Assembly (NCBI GenBank): GCA_021847625.1
Contig: JAJZQK010000045.1
Location: forward strand, 1 to 11,488
Direction of reading: 5' to 3'
DNA length: 11,488 nt
Source: Chloroflexota bacterium
GTDB lineage: Bacteria; Chloroflexota; FW602-bin22; JAMCYS01
Each line of letters begins with the position of its first letter. Position 1 is the first letter of the stretch. The translations under genes were made by a program, and so were the position numbers. Below, piece after piece: positions 1 through 6,268 of this stretch. The notes beneath the pieces were generated by a model. That model was not told where the DNA came from. It made no database searches and was given only the letters and a program-made list of their open reading frames with translations.

Positions 1-22
1 GGGTTCTTCGCCTAGATCGCGC

Positions 23-574
23 TTAATGCGCGTGTGCCGTCTTCTTCACCTTAATGCCCACGACGTCGGTGACGCTTTCCCCCAGCAGGCCCAGGCAGAG
101 GCCCATCAGCATAACCATCACCAGGTTCCAGACGCCGCCCATCGGGTCGGTCTCGATGTTCTTATTGCGGAGCGATTCCTTCGTCGCCACGCCATGGGAG
201 GTCGTTACCTCCCAGGGGACGAGCACGGCCAGTTGGCCGTTGTCCAGTTTGACCCGCCGCCCGTCCGCGACCTCGGCTTGGCTGATGACGCTGCTGGTGT
301 TGGCGGGCAGGAGGTCGCCCTTCTTCACGGGCACGGCCTGGTTGCCTTCGATCACGGAGGAGTCCGTCACCGCCAGGAGAATGGGCTGGGCCGGTGTCGC
401 GTTCTCCACGGTGCCATAATGGATGGCGTAGCCGTCGGTCTTGGCCTTGTAGAAGTACATGCCGGTCAGGCCGCCCGTGACGAAGGTGTTGATGGCATAG
501 GCAAAGACTACCGCCGTAGCTAAGGACCAGAAAGTCAGTTTGACTAGAGTACGAGTCCTCTCGTTCTTGCGCAT
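23..574 (-). CDS. Small two-pass membrane protein of unknown function
   Basis: I do not recognise this family. The 183-residue product has a basic N-terminus (MRKNERTRTLVK), a hydrophobic helix at about residues 12-33, a polar and probably beta-rich stretch of about 110 residues (34-146), a second helix at about 148-166 rich in Met, Leu and Gly, and a short tail ending in Lys and His. This predicts two membrane passes with a central domain outside the membrane and both ends in the cytoplasm. The ATG at 572-574 was chosen because GGAGG lies 7 nt upstream (582-586) and the hydrophobic segment follows directly. The open frame continues upstream to 820, but that part is Pro/Arg-rich and reads through a palindromic repeat and the 3' end of the regulator gene. 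There are no cysteines or haem motifs in the loop. It lies 154 bp after the response regulator, so it may be a target or partner of that system, but this is only positional inference. Confidence 0.75.
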   Translation of the reverse strand: MRKNERTRTLVKLTFWSLATAVVFAYAINTFVTGGLTGMYFYKAKTDGYAIHYGTVENATPAQPILLAVTDSSVIEGNQAVPVKKGDLLPANTSSVISQAEVADGRRVKLDNGQLAVLVPWEVTTSHGVATKESLRNKNIETDPMGGVWNLVMVMLMGLCLGLLGESVTDVVGIKVKKTAHAH

Positions 575-581
575 GTCGTCT

Positions 582-586
582 CCTCC
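582..586 (-). promoter_or_regulatory. Ribosome binding site that sets the start of the small membrane protein
   Basis: On the minus strand GGAGG lies 7 nt before the ATG at 572-574. It is the reason for rejecting the longer open frame that begins at 820. Confidence 0.7.
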
Positions 587-629
587 CCGTAATTGGCTCG
601 CAGCTCCGTTCGTCCCTACCTCGTCCTCT

Positions 630-652
630 CGCTCTCTCTGCCAGGGAGAGCG
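630..652. repeat. Intergenic inverted repeat, CTCTCCCT-type hairpin
   Basis: The arms CGCTCTCTCT and AGGGAGAGCG flank a 3-nt loop and pair over 10 positions with one imperfect pair. The hairpin belongs to the same family as the elements at 687-709, 4562-4584, 4654-4676 and 9938-9960. Confidence 0.7.
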
Positions 653-686
653 CCTGTCCTCACCTCCTACAAGCGGAGTGCGGATT

Positions 687-709
687 CCCTCTCCCTGCCG
701 CGGAGAGGG
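687..709. repeat. Inverted repeat just downstream of the response regulator gene
   Basis: CCCTCTCC and GGAGAGGG form a perfect 8-bp stem with a 7-nt loop, starting about 19 nt after the response regulator stop on the minus strand. The position suits a 3'-end processing or attenuation hairpin. No U-tract follows, so it is not a textbook intrinsic terminator. Confidence 0.65.
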
Positions 710-728
710 GTTTGGAGGCCCCGTTGCC

Positions 729-1283
729 TCACTTGGTTTGGTAGGCGGATAGGGTTTCGCCGTCGATCCCCGTGGCGGCGATGGTCTGCTGCAGGTCCCC
801 GGCGGACCGGCGCAGGGCACGCCGCATGTACTCCTCTTGGTAGGCCTTGAGGGCCGCCTCGAAAGGCAGCTCGAAGATCGCCGCCTCCAGGGCCGCCACC
901 TGGGCCTTGAGGCGCCGCCACTGCAACGCCCGCTCCACCGTGACGATGATCTGCTCCTTGCGGAACGGCTTGGTTATGTAATCATAGGCCCCCCTGGTGA
1001 TAGCCTCCACCGCCGCCTCCGTGGAACCGAAGGCGGTCATTATGATTACCTCCGTTCCCTTGTCGAGTTGCTTGGCTTTCTCCAGGAGGTCCAGCCCATC
1101 CAGGTAGGGCATCTTGAGATCGGCGATCAGCAGGTCGCAGTCGTGCGTGGCGAGGATGTTCACCGCCTCCTCCGCCGAGGCGGTGGTGCGCACGAAGTGC
1201 GGGGTCCGCTCCGTCAGGATGCGATGCAACAACAGCAGGAGGCCGACCTCGTCGTCGACGATAAGGACGTCGTAATGGCTCAT
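729..1283 (-). CDS. Response regulator: receiver plus Fis-type C-terminal helix-turn-helix, no AAA+ domain
   Basis: This is the output half of the two-component pair with the histidine kinase just upstream. In the 184-residue product the receiver spans about 3-120, with the acidic pair D10/D11, phospho-acceptor D55 (in LLIADLKMP), switch residue T83 and K105 (in ITKPF). A helical, coiled-coil-like linker (about 118-137) leads to a C-terminal segment (about 141-184) that follows the Fis/NtrC-type helix-turn-helix pattern (AL..SAGDLQQTIAATGIDGETL). The central AAA+ sigma-54 activation domain of NtrC proteins is absent, so the architecture is closer to RegA/PrrA-type regulators. The presumed recognition helix is acidic (D174, E176) and lacks the usual Arg/Lys residues, so DNA binding is uncertain. 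The ATG lies 2 nt after the kinase stop, with GAGGGGG (1291-1297) 7 nt upstream inside the kinase 3' end, indicating translational coupling. Target genes are unknown. Confidence 0.93.
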   Translation of the reverse strand: MSHYDVLIVDDEVGLLLLLHRILTERTPHFVRTTASAEEAVNILATHDCDLLIADLKMPYLDGLDLLEKAKQLDKGTEVIIMTAFGSTEAAVEAITRGAYDYITKPFRKEQIIVTVERALQWRRLKAQVAALEAAIFELPFEAALKAYQEEYMRRALRRSAGDLQQTIAATGIDGETLSAYQTK

Positions 1284-1285
1284 TC

Positions 1286-3514
1286 TTATTCCCCCTCGCT
1301 ATCGGTGGGCAGCGGGAGGACGATCGTGAACACGCTGCCGGATGGTTCGCCCGTCTGGGGGTTGCCGGTGCTGCTTCGCACGCTGATCGTTCCTCCCATC
1401 TTCTGCACCAGGCCCAGGCTCACCGACAGCCCGAGTCCGGTGCCCTCGCCGATGCCCTTGGTCGTAAAGAACGGATCGAAGATCCTCCCTTGGACCTCCT
1501 CCGGAATGCCCTTCCCCGTGTCGGCGATCTTCACCATCATGCGGTTGCCGCGCACGGCCGTGGAAACGGTCAGCGTGCCGCCCTGGTTCTTCATGGCGTG
1601 GACGGCATTGCTGATAAGATTAAGGAAGACCTGCTGCAGTTCCTTGGAGTTGGCGCGGATGATGGTGTAGGCTGGGTCCAGGTGGCGCTCGACCTTGATC
1701 TTGTGCGTGAGGAAGGTGTTGGAGGCCACCTGCAGCACCGTCTCCAGGTCGTCGTTGGCGTTGGTCCACTCGCCCATGGAGGTGCCGATGCGGGCGTAGT
1801 CGAGCAGGTTCTCGACGATCTGCCGGCAGTGCTGGCTGCGGTCCTCGATCATCTTCAGGTCCTGGTAGAGCTGGGTGTCGGCGGAGGCCTTCTCCAGCAG
1901 GAGGTCCGTGAAGCCGAGGATGACCGTCAGCGGGTTGTTCAGCTCGTGGGCTACCCCCGCCGCCAGCGTGCCCAGCGAGGCGAGCTTCTCGGTGTTGAAC
2001 ATCTGCTCGTCCATGAGCCGCTTGTCGGTCATGTCGCGCGAAACCGCTAGGATGACCTCGCCATTGCCGCTCGGTTCCTCTAGCAGGCGCAGCTTGGTGT
2101 TGAACCAGAACTCGTGGTCGCCGAGGCTCAGGGTGTGCTCGCGGCTCACCCCGCGCTTCTGGCGAATGACCTCTTGCATCTCCTTGAGGAGATAGGCCGC
2201 CGTGGCCTTCCCCACCAGCTCCTGGATGTTGAGGCCGACGACGTTCTCGGGCGCCTGCTGGCCGTTGCCGGCGCCGAAGAAGCGCAGGGTCGCTCTGTTT
2301 GCCGAGAGGATCGTGCCCTCGGGCGAGAGGGTGAAGATGAGGTCGTCGGCGCTCTCCACGAGCGTACGGTACCTGGCCTCCGACTTCTGCCGCCGGCGGG
2401 TGGCCGCTTCCACCTCGCGCAGTAGGCTGGCCGTCTGCCGCTGGTCGCGGACGATCAGCACCATCACGAAGGCGACGGCGAGCACGGCGGGGGTGAGGGC
2501 GCCGAAGATCCTCAGCCAGAGGTCGGTGACCGTCGCCTCCACCTCGCGGGCGGGCGCCACCACGGCGACGGACCAGTTCTCGTAGCCGCCCTGGCCGCCG
2601 ACCGGGATGGGCGTGAAGGCGATCAGTTTCTCGATGGGCTGGCCGGTGTCGGGGCCCTCGCGGACCTCCGAGGTGAACCAGCTGGTACCCTCCTGGCCGG
2701 CGAGCATGCGCTCTTTCTGGATCTCGTTGATGCGCGCGAAGGAGATGGCGGGCTGCCTGCTCTCGCGGGCGGCGAAGGCGTCCTGGCCCATGAACTCCTG
2801 CACCGGGTGGGCGAGGAAGCTGCCCGCGGCGTTGATGATCCAGGCGTAGCCGCTGTTGCCGGAGCGGATGCCCGCCACGGCGTTGGCGGCCAGGCTGCGG
2901 TCGTCGACGAGGAAGTAGACGAGGCCGTCGGCCTCGCGGGACACCGGCGCCCGGCGGGCGAGGAGCATCAGCGGCTGCTCGCGCGGGGCGAAGGGGGCGT
3001 CGGCGATGTAGGGCTGATCGGCCCCGGTGGAGGCGAGGGCGGGCTGGCGCAGGAGGTAGTCGTCTGTCTCGTCGAGGGTCTCCTCCGTCACGGTGCCTCC
3101 CTGCTTGAGGGCGACGGCTTTGCCCGCCGCCGGCAGGACGAAGCGTACCTCCACGAGGCCGTGAGGAACGGCGCGGTAGGAGGTCGAGCGCAGCAGGGCG
3201 GGCAGGGCGGCCCCGGGGTCGGACACGGCGGCCGTGGCCTGGGCCAGGCTGTCCACCTCCAGGCGTAGGGTCTGCATCGTCGCCGTCACACGGGCGGCGA
3301 CCTGGCGGGCCAGCGCGAGCTGCTGCTGGTTGAAATCCTCGCGGACCGTCTCGCGCACGGCGCCGAGCGTCCACACGCTCAACCCGACCGAGAGGGCGAG
3401 GAGGAGGACCGGCAGGGCGCGCGCGAACACCCACGCCTTCCCGTTGGGACGGGGAGACGTGCGGGACGACTCGTCTTGCTCTTCACTGGAAGGAGCTACG
3501 GTGTACTCGGCCAC
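1286..3514 (-). CDS. Membrane sensor histidine kinase (extracytoplasmic Cache-like domain, PAS, HisKA, HATPase)
   Basis: This sensor kinase of 742 residues presumably phosphorylates the regulator encoded immediately downstream. Domains in order: cytoplasmic N-terminus; membrane helix at about 30-53; extracytoplasmic sensor at about 54-330 with a double-Cache pattern (YAWIINAAGSFLAHP at 223-237); second helix at about 335-356; helical linker; PAS domain at about 376-496; HisKA with H-box LAAGVAHELNNP and phosphorylated H523; N-box with N632 and N636; G1 box DTGKGI (665-670); F-box FDPFFTTK (679-686); G2 box GTGLGLS (691-697). All catalytic boxes look intact. H-E-L-N-N-P is typical of NtrB/PAS-type kinases. 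The start is a GTG (3512-3514) with GAAGGG only 3 nt upstream and AAGGAG 12 nt upstream, so the exact start is less certain than the rest. The ligand cannot be read from sequence; Cache domains usually bind small organic acids, amino acids or similar solutes. Confidence 0.95.
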   Translation of the reverse strand: MAEYTVAPSSEEQDESSRTSPRPNGKAWVFARALPVLLLALSVGLSVWTLGAVRETVREDFNQQQLALARQVAARVTATMQTLRLEVDSLAQATAAVSDPGAALPALLRSTSYRAVPHGLVEVRFVLPAAGKAVALKQGGTVTEETLDETDDYLLRQPALASTGADQPYIADAPFAPREQPLMLLARRAPVSREADGLVYFLVDDRSLAANAVAGIRSGNSGYAWIINAAGSFLAHPVQEFMGQDAFAARESRQPAISFARINEIQKERMLAGQEGTSWFTSEVREGPDTGQPIEKLIAFTPIPVGGQGGYENWSVAVVAPAREVEATVTDLWLRIFGALTPAVLAVAFVMVLIVRDQRQTASLLREVEAATRRRQKSEARYRTLVESADDLIFTLSPEGTILSANRATLRFFGAGNGQQAPENVVGLNIQELVGKATAAYLLKEMQEVIRQKRGVSREHTLSLGDHEFWFNTKLRLLEEPSGNGEVILAVSRDMTDKRLMDEQMFNTEKLASLGTLAAGVAHELNNPLTVILGFTDLLLEKASADTQLYQDLKMIEDRSQHCRQIVENLLDYARIGTSMGEWTNANDDLETVLQVASNTFLTHKIKVERHLDPAYTIIRANSKELQQVFLNLISNAVHAMKNQGGTLTVSTAVRGNRMMVKIADTGKGIPEEVQGRIFDPFFTTKGIGEGTGLGLSVSLGLVQKMGGTISVRSSTGNPQTGEPSGSVFTIVLPLPTDSEGE

Positions 3515-3625
3515 GCGCCCTTCACTCTCCTTCGAGCCTTCCGAGGAGCTACGAGAACCCCACCAATCCGACCACGGGCTAGGGATCGTCCGCTACAAGA
3601 TATATATCCCTGGCAAGCGTCTCCG
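3515..3625 (-). other. 111-bp spacer between usp and the histidine kinase
   Basis: This is the only spacer above 100 bp in the window without the CCCTCTCC-type palindromes. It holds instead a strong promoter match, and its minus-strand transcript would have a leader of roughly 80 nt before the kinase GTG. Confidence 0.7.
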
Positions 3626-3629
3626 TCAA
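3601..3629 (-). promoter_or_regulatory. Near-consensus sigma-70-type promoter for the two-component operon
   Basis: On the minus strand TTGACG (3624-3629) is followed by exactly 17 nt and then TATATA (3601-3606). The -35 has five of six consensus bases and the -10 differs from TATAAT at one position. The -35 overlaps the TGA stop of usp (3626-3628), so the promoter is packed against the upstream gene. It lies in an AT-rich patch inside otherwise GC-rich sequence. Expected transcription start is around 3593-3596. Confidence 0.75.
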
Positions 3630-4441
3630 TGACAAATCAGCACCGGGCAATCGGCGTTCTGCAAGACCTGGCAGACCGTGCCGCCGAAGAGCAGCTCCTG
3701 CACCCGGTTGTGGCAGTAGGCGCCCATGACGAGGAGGTCAATGGCCTCTTCCTCGCAGACGCGCAGTATCTCCCTGGCAGGCTTCCCCTCGCCAAGGATG
3801 GCCTTCTCCAGGAGCCCGTAGGCCTTGAGCAGGGACTCCCCCTTGGCCAGGACCTCGCGGCCGACCCGCGGCTCGCGCACCGTGATCAGCGACAGCGGCA
3901 GCTCCCAGGCCTGGGCGAGGTCGACCGCCGTCGCCAGGGCCCCGTCGGCATAGGCGCCGCCGTCGTAGGCGATGAGAACGCGGTTGATGGCCCGGGGCTG
4001 TTCGGCCGCCACCAGCACCGGCGGCGTGGCCCGGCGCACCGTCCCCTCTAGCAAGGAGCAGCCGACGAGCATGGGCCGCTTCGCGTAGTCGCCGCAGCGA
4101 CCCATCAGCACGAGGTCCGCGCCGCGGGCCTCCTCGCAAACCACCCTCTGGGCGGGCCCGACGACGACCCGCGTGGCGCAGGGCACGTCGACCTGCTGGC
4201 AATGGTCGACGAGCTCCGCTAGGACGGCCTGCCCGACGGCCCGCAGCTCCGGTTCGACGAGCTCGCGCCAACTCTCGGCGTCTATCCCCTCGGTGCCGGA
4301 CGGCGGGAAGAGTTCCTCGTCTTCGATCACGTAGAGTCCCACTAGGCGGGCATCGGCACGTCTCGCCAACCAGACCGCCTGTTGGATGATCGGCGATCTG
4401 GGGCTGTCCTTGCAGAGCGTGACCATGATACTCTCGAACAC
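3626..4441 (-). CDS. Universal stress protein with two tandem Usp domains
   Basis: This cytoplasmic nucleotide-binding stress protein of 271 residues has a Usp domain at about 1-146 and another at about 152-271, each with the alternating beta/alpha Rossmann-like pattern. The first domain has the ATP-binding signature G-x2-G-x9-G-C-S (G114, G117, G127). The second has D160 after its first strand (VLIAYDGG) and the signature G240-x2-C243-x9-G253-G-T, in which the second glycine is replaced by cysteine. Nucleotide binding is therefore likely but may differ between halves. The product is cysteine-rich for the family. The start is GTG (4439-4441) with GGGAGGG 7 nt upstream (4449-4455). It lies 299 bp after qmoC and before the promoter of the kinase operon. 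Tandem Usp proteins are common beside respiratory genes and respond to energy or redox stress, but a specific link to sulfur metabolism is only positional. Confidence 0.9.
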   Translation of the reverse strand: MFESIMVTLCKDSPRSPIIQQAVWLARRADARLVGLYVIEDEELFPPSGTEGIDAESWRELVEPELRAVGQAVLAELVDHCQQVDVPCATRVVVGPAQRVVCEEARGADLVLMGRCGDYAKRPMLVGCSLLEGTVRRATPPVLVAAEQPRAINRVLIAYDGGAYADGALATAVDLAQAWELPLSLITVREPRVGREVLAKGESLLKAYGLLEKAILGEGKPAREILRVCEEEAIDLLVMGAYCHNRVQELLFGGTVCQVLQNADCPVLICH

Positions 4442-4740
4442 GGCTCGACCCTCCCTGTCGAGATGTCCTCCCCGGCCCCTTCGTCGGGTTCTGAGTCGGA
4501 CAGACCAGCACCTTGCCTAGTGCTCGTTCCTGCTCCCCTGGCACAGGCGGGCAGCCGTCCCCCCTCTCCCTTCCAGGGAGAGGGTAGGGGTGAGGGTCGT
4601 ATTCCCTCGTAGTCTACCGAATGCCGGCCTGCGGCCGGCTCCCCTCACCCTTGCCCTCTCCCCAGAGGGGCGAGGGAATGTGTCCTCACCCGCCCGAAAC
4701 GGTCACCCACCAGCAAACACTAGCTCGGTAAGCTATCCTC
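4442..4740. other. 299-bp palindrome-rich spacer between qmoC and usp
   Basis: I see no open frame worth calling and no convincing promoter. The central part (about 4562-4679) is a nest of inverted repeats, listed as a composite element. A 5-bp inverted repeat, TAGCT/AGCTA (4721-4735), sits just after the qmoC stop. Confidence 0.6.
4562..4679. repeat. Composite intergenic palindromic element
   Basis: Several nested inverted repeats are visible. A perfect 10-bp stem CCCTCTCCCT/AGGGAGAGGG with a 3-nt loop lies at 4562-4584. GCCGGCC/GGCCGGC lies at 4623-4639. A CCCTC-CCCC/GGGG-GAGGG stem with one mismatch lies at 4654-4676. Longer-range arms also match: ATTCCCTCG (4601-4609) with CGAGGGAAT (4671-4679), and the two CTCACCC-type arms (about 4587-4596 and 4641-4650). 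The whole block could fold as one large cruciform or RNA structure. Its right part (4641-4680) is nearly identical to 9799-9840. Confidence 0.75.
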
Positions 4741-6063
4741 CTATACAGCCTGCAACAGCCAGAAGAGGATGGCGAGCACCCCTACCGCGACCGCCGCCGC
4801 GCCCACGGCCACGGCCGCCGCCGCCGGCAACAGGATGAACATCCGCTGCGGGCTCGTCTTGCCCCTCTGCCGGATCGCCGCCAATGCCGCCGTGCGGTAG
4901 AAGATGTGGGCGAATTTCCCGTAGGGGATGTATAAGAAGGTAGCAAGAACAAGGCCCAGGTGGAACACGTACAGTTGATAGGCCAGCGGGTTGAGGTTGG
5001 CCAGCCGGCTGAACTGCACCAGGAAGCCGGTGAACACGTTCGCGAAGATGACGGCCAGCAGCAGCCAGTCGAAGTAGGTGGCTACCCCCCACTGCCCCTT
5101 CTTGGCGCGGAAGCGCAGGAACATCAGCAGGGCGATGCCGCCCAGTGCCAGCAGCCCACCCACGTTGCCGGCGATCTTCATCGGGTCGATCCACGACACG
5201 TGCTGCTGCTCGATGCCGAAGAGCCCGTATATGAACGATAAGGCCGTCGCCAGGATCAACAACGGGAAGCCGTACAGCGCGGCCATGTGGCCCCAGGTGC
5301 GTAGCCTGTCCGTCTCGCAGGCGCGAAAGTCGTTATGCAGGGCCACGTCGCGCATCGTCCGGGCGAAGGTGACCTCCGCGCTCTCCTCGCTCGCGGCGGC
5401 CGTCGCCGAGCCCGGCCCGTCCACGACGGCGGGCCGCGCCACAGCCTGCGACGGTATGCTCGTGCCACTGCCGGAGACGCGCAACTCTCCCCAGAAGCGC
5501 AAGAGCCCCAGGGCGGCCGCGAGGACCGCCAGGCCGGCGACGATAACGCCCACCGCCTCGACATAGATCTCCCGTATGAAGTGCTTGTAGATGATCTCGC
5601 CGGCGGGGTAGGTCACGCCAAAGAGGACGAGCACGAACGTCAGTATTAGGAATGGGAGCCCGAAGGCGAGGGGCAGGTACTTGGGTTCCCGGTAGAACTT
5701 GGCTAGCCCGCTCGGTACCGAGTAGCGCTCGATGGCCAGCGCCCGCAGCGCCGCTATCACATCGCCGGGCTTCGCCCCCCGCGGGCAATAGGCCGAGCAG
5801 TCGTTGCATTGGTGGCAGGCCCAGATGCTGGCGTCCGTGAGGACCTTGTCCTTCAGCCCCCACTGCGTCCAGAGCATCAGGCGCCTGGGGAACGGCTCCT
5901 CGCCGTTCTTGGCGAACGATACGTTACAGGTGGTCGTGCAAGTGCCGCACTGGTAGCACTTCTTGGCTGAGTCGCCGCCGAGCGCGAGGACGTCCTTTAT
6001 AAACTCCTTGTCCGGGACCACGTATTCTGCCGTCCCTCGTTTCGGTGCCTCGGCTACTGCCAT
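4741..6063 (-). CDS. qmoC: QmoC: HdrC-like iron-sulfur / cytochrome b-type membrane subunit of Qmo
   Basis: This membrane subunit of the quinone-interacting oxidoreductase links the menaquinone pool to QmoAB and hence to APS reductase. The 440-residue product starts with an HdrC-like ferredoxin module holding two cysteine sets, C36-x2-C39-x2-C42-x3-C46 and C83-x2-C86-x2-C89-x3-C93-P, each fitting a [4Fe-4S] cluster. A membrane domain follows, with helices at about 130-152, 167-190, 260-285, 298-317, 330-352, 362-382 and a last Ala/Val-rich one at 408-438. Histidines such as H259, H368 and H386 are candidate haem b ligands. A polar, Ala/Ser-rich loop (about 192-255) separates helices 2 and 3. 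The ATG at 6061-6063 is chosen because GGAGG (6073-6077) lies 9 nt upstream; a TTG at 6087 would read through that site. It is 205 bp downstream of qmoB, an unusually wide gap for subunits of one complex. Confidence 0.95.
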   Translation of the reverse strand: MAVAEAPKRGTAEYVVPDKEFIKDVLALGGDSAKKCYQCGTCTTTCNVSFAKNGEEPFPRRLMLWTQWGLKDKVLTDASIWACHQCNDCSAYCPRGAKPGDVIAALRALAIERYSVPSGLAKFYREPKYLPLAFGLPFLILTFVLVLFGVTYPAGEIIYKHFIREIYVEAVGVIVAGLAVLAAALGLLRFWGELRVSGSGTSIPSQAVARPAVVDGPGSATAAASEESAEVTFARTMRDVALHNDFRACETDRLRTWGHMAALYGFPLLILATALSFIYGLFGIEQQHVSWIDPMKIAGNVGGLLALGGIALLMFLRFRAKKGQWGVATYFDWLLLAVIFANVFTGFLVQFSRLANLNPLAYQLYVFHLGLVLATFLYIPYGKFAHIFYRTAALAAIRQRGKTSPQRMFILLPAAAAVAVGAAAVAVGVLAILFWLLQAV

Positions 6064-6072
6064 GCTTGTTTC

Positions 6073-6077
6073 CCTCC
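6073..6077 (-). promoter_or_regulatory. Ribosome binding site that sets the qmoC start
   Basis: GGAGG on the minus strand, 9 nt before the ATG at 6061-6063. It favours this start over the in-frame TTG at 6085-6087, which lies upstream of the site. Confidence 0.7.
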
Positions 6078-6113
6078 GTCTAGCCAATACGTCAAGGGCG
6101 CATCTCTTGTAGC

Positions 6114-6132
6114 GCGGGGGCTTGTCCCCCGC
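6114..6132. repeat. GC-rich hairpin upstream of qmoC
   Basis: GCGGGGG and CCCCCGC form a 7-bp stem with the 5-nt loop CTTGT. In qmoB-qmoC mRNA it would form a stable structure about 50 nt before the qmoC start. Confidence 0.65.
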
Positions 6133-6197
6133 GGTCCGATCCGGAGGGATGCCCCCAGACCGGGCCTGCAGTCGCTATCACGTGTATGCCCCTCACT

Positions 6198-6216
6198 CTC
6201 GCCCCTCTCGGGCGAG
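6198..6216. repeat. CTCGCCC/GGGCGAG inverted repeat
   Basis: A perfect 7-bp stem with a 5-nt loop, inside a CCCCTCAC...CGAGGG block that matches the flanks of the elements at 4641-4680 and 9799-9840. Confidence 0.6.
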
Positions 6217-6222
6217 GGAACC

Positions 6223-6252
6223 TGTAGGGGCGACCGGCCGGTCGCCCCTACA
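6223..6252. repeat. Perfect 30-bp palindrome just downstream of qmoB
   Basis: The left half TGTAGGGGCGACCGG is followed immediately by its exact reverse complement CCGGTCGCCCCTACA, with no spacer. It begins 17 nt after the qmoB stop on the minus strand. It could act as a cruciform, a strong mRNA 3'-end structure or a protein-binding site. A split, degenerate copy is visible at 9877-9932. Confidence 0.85.
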
Positions 6253-6268
6253 AAGGGCTGGCCGGCCC

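Larger units (their letters stand above)
575..728. other. 154-bp intergenic spacer with two hairpins
   Basis: This is the gap between the response regulator stop and the start of the small membrane protein. It holds two inverted repeats, at 630-652 and 687-709, listed separately. I see no convincing -35/-10 pair on the minus strand, so the membrane protein gene may depend on read-through from the regulator or use a weak promoter. Confidence 0.6.
6064..6268. other. 205-bp palindrome-rich spacer between qmoB and qmoC
   Basis: There is no gene here. It contains three separate inverted repeats (6114-6132, 6198-6216 and the perfect palindrome 6223-6252). I see no credible promoter for qmoC, so transcription probably reads through from qmoB. 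Confidence 0.6.

Noticed and set aside
575..820. N-terminal extension of the small membrane protein
   Set aside because: It would translate the palindromic repeats and overlap the regulator 3' end; a good ribosome binding site precedes the internal ATG at 572-574.
1620..3434. Minus-strand open frame of about 600 codons overlapping the histidine kinase
   Set aside because: The product is Arg/Pro-rich without domains and is an out-of-frame shadow of the intact kinase gene.
6064..6087. Upstream TTG start for qmoC
   Set aside because: The in-frame TTG precedes the GGAGG that serves the ATG at 6061-6063, and the added residues are not part of a recognisable QmoC N-terminus.
6067..6095. TTGACG (6090-6095) as a promoter for qmoC
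   Set aside because: At 17-nt spacing the -10 would be GAAACA (6067-6072), a poor match, and transcription would start almost at the start codon.
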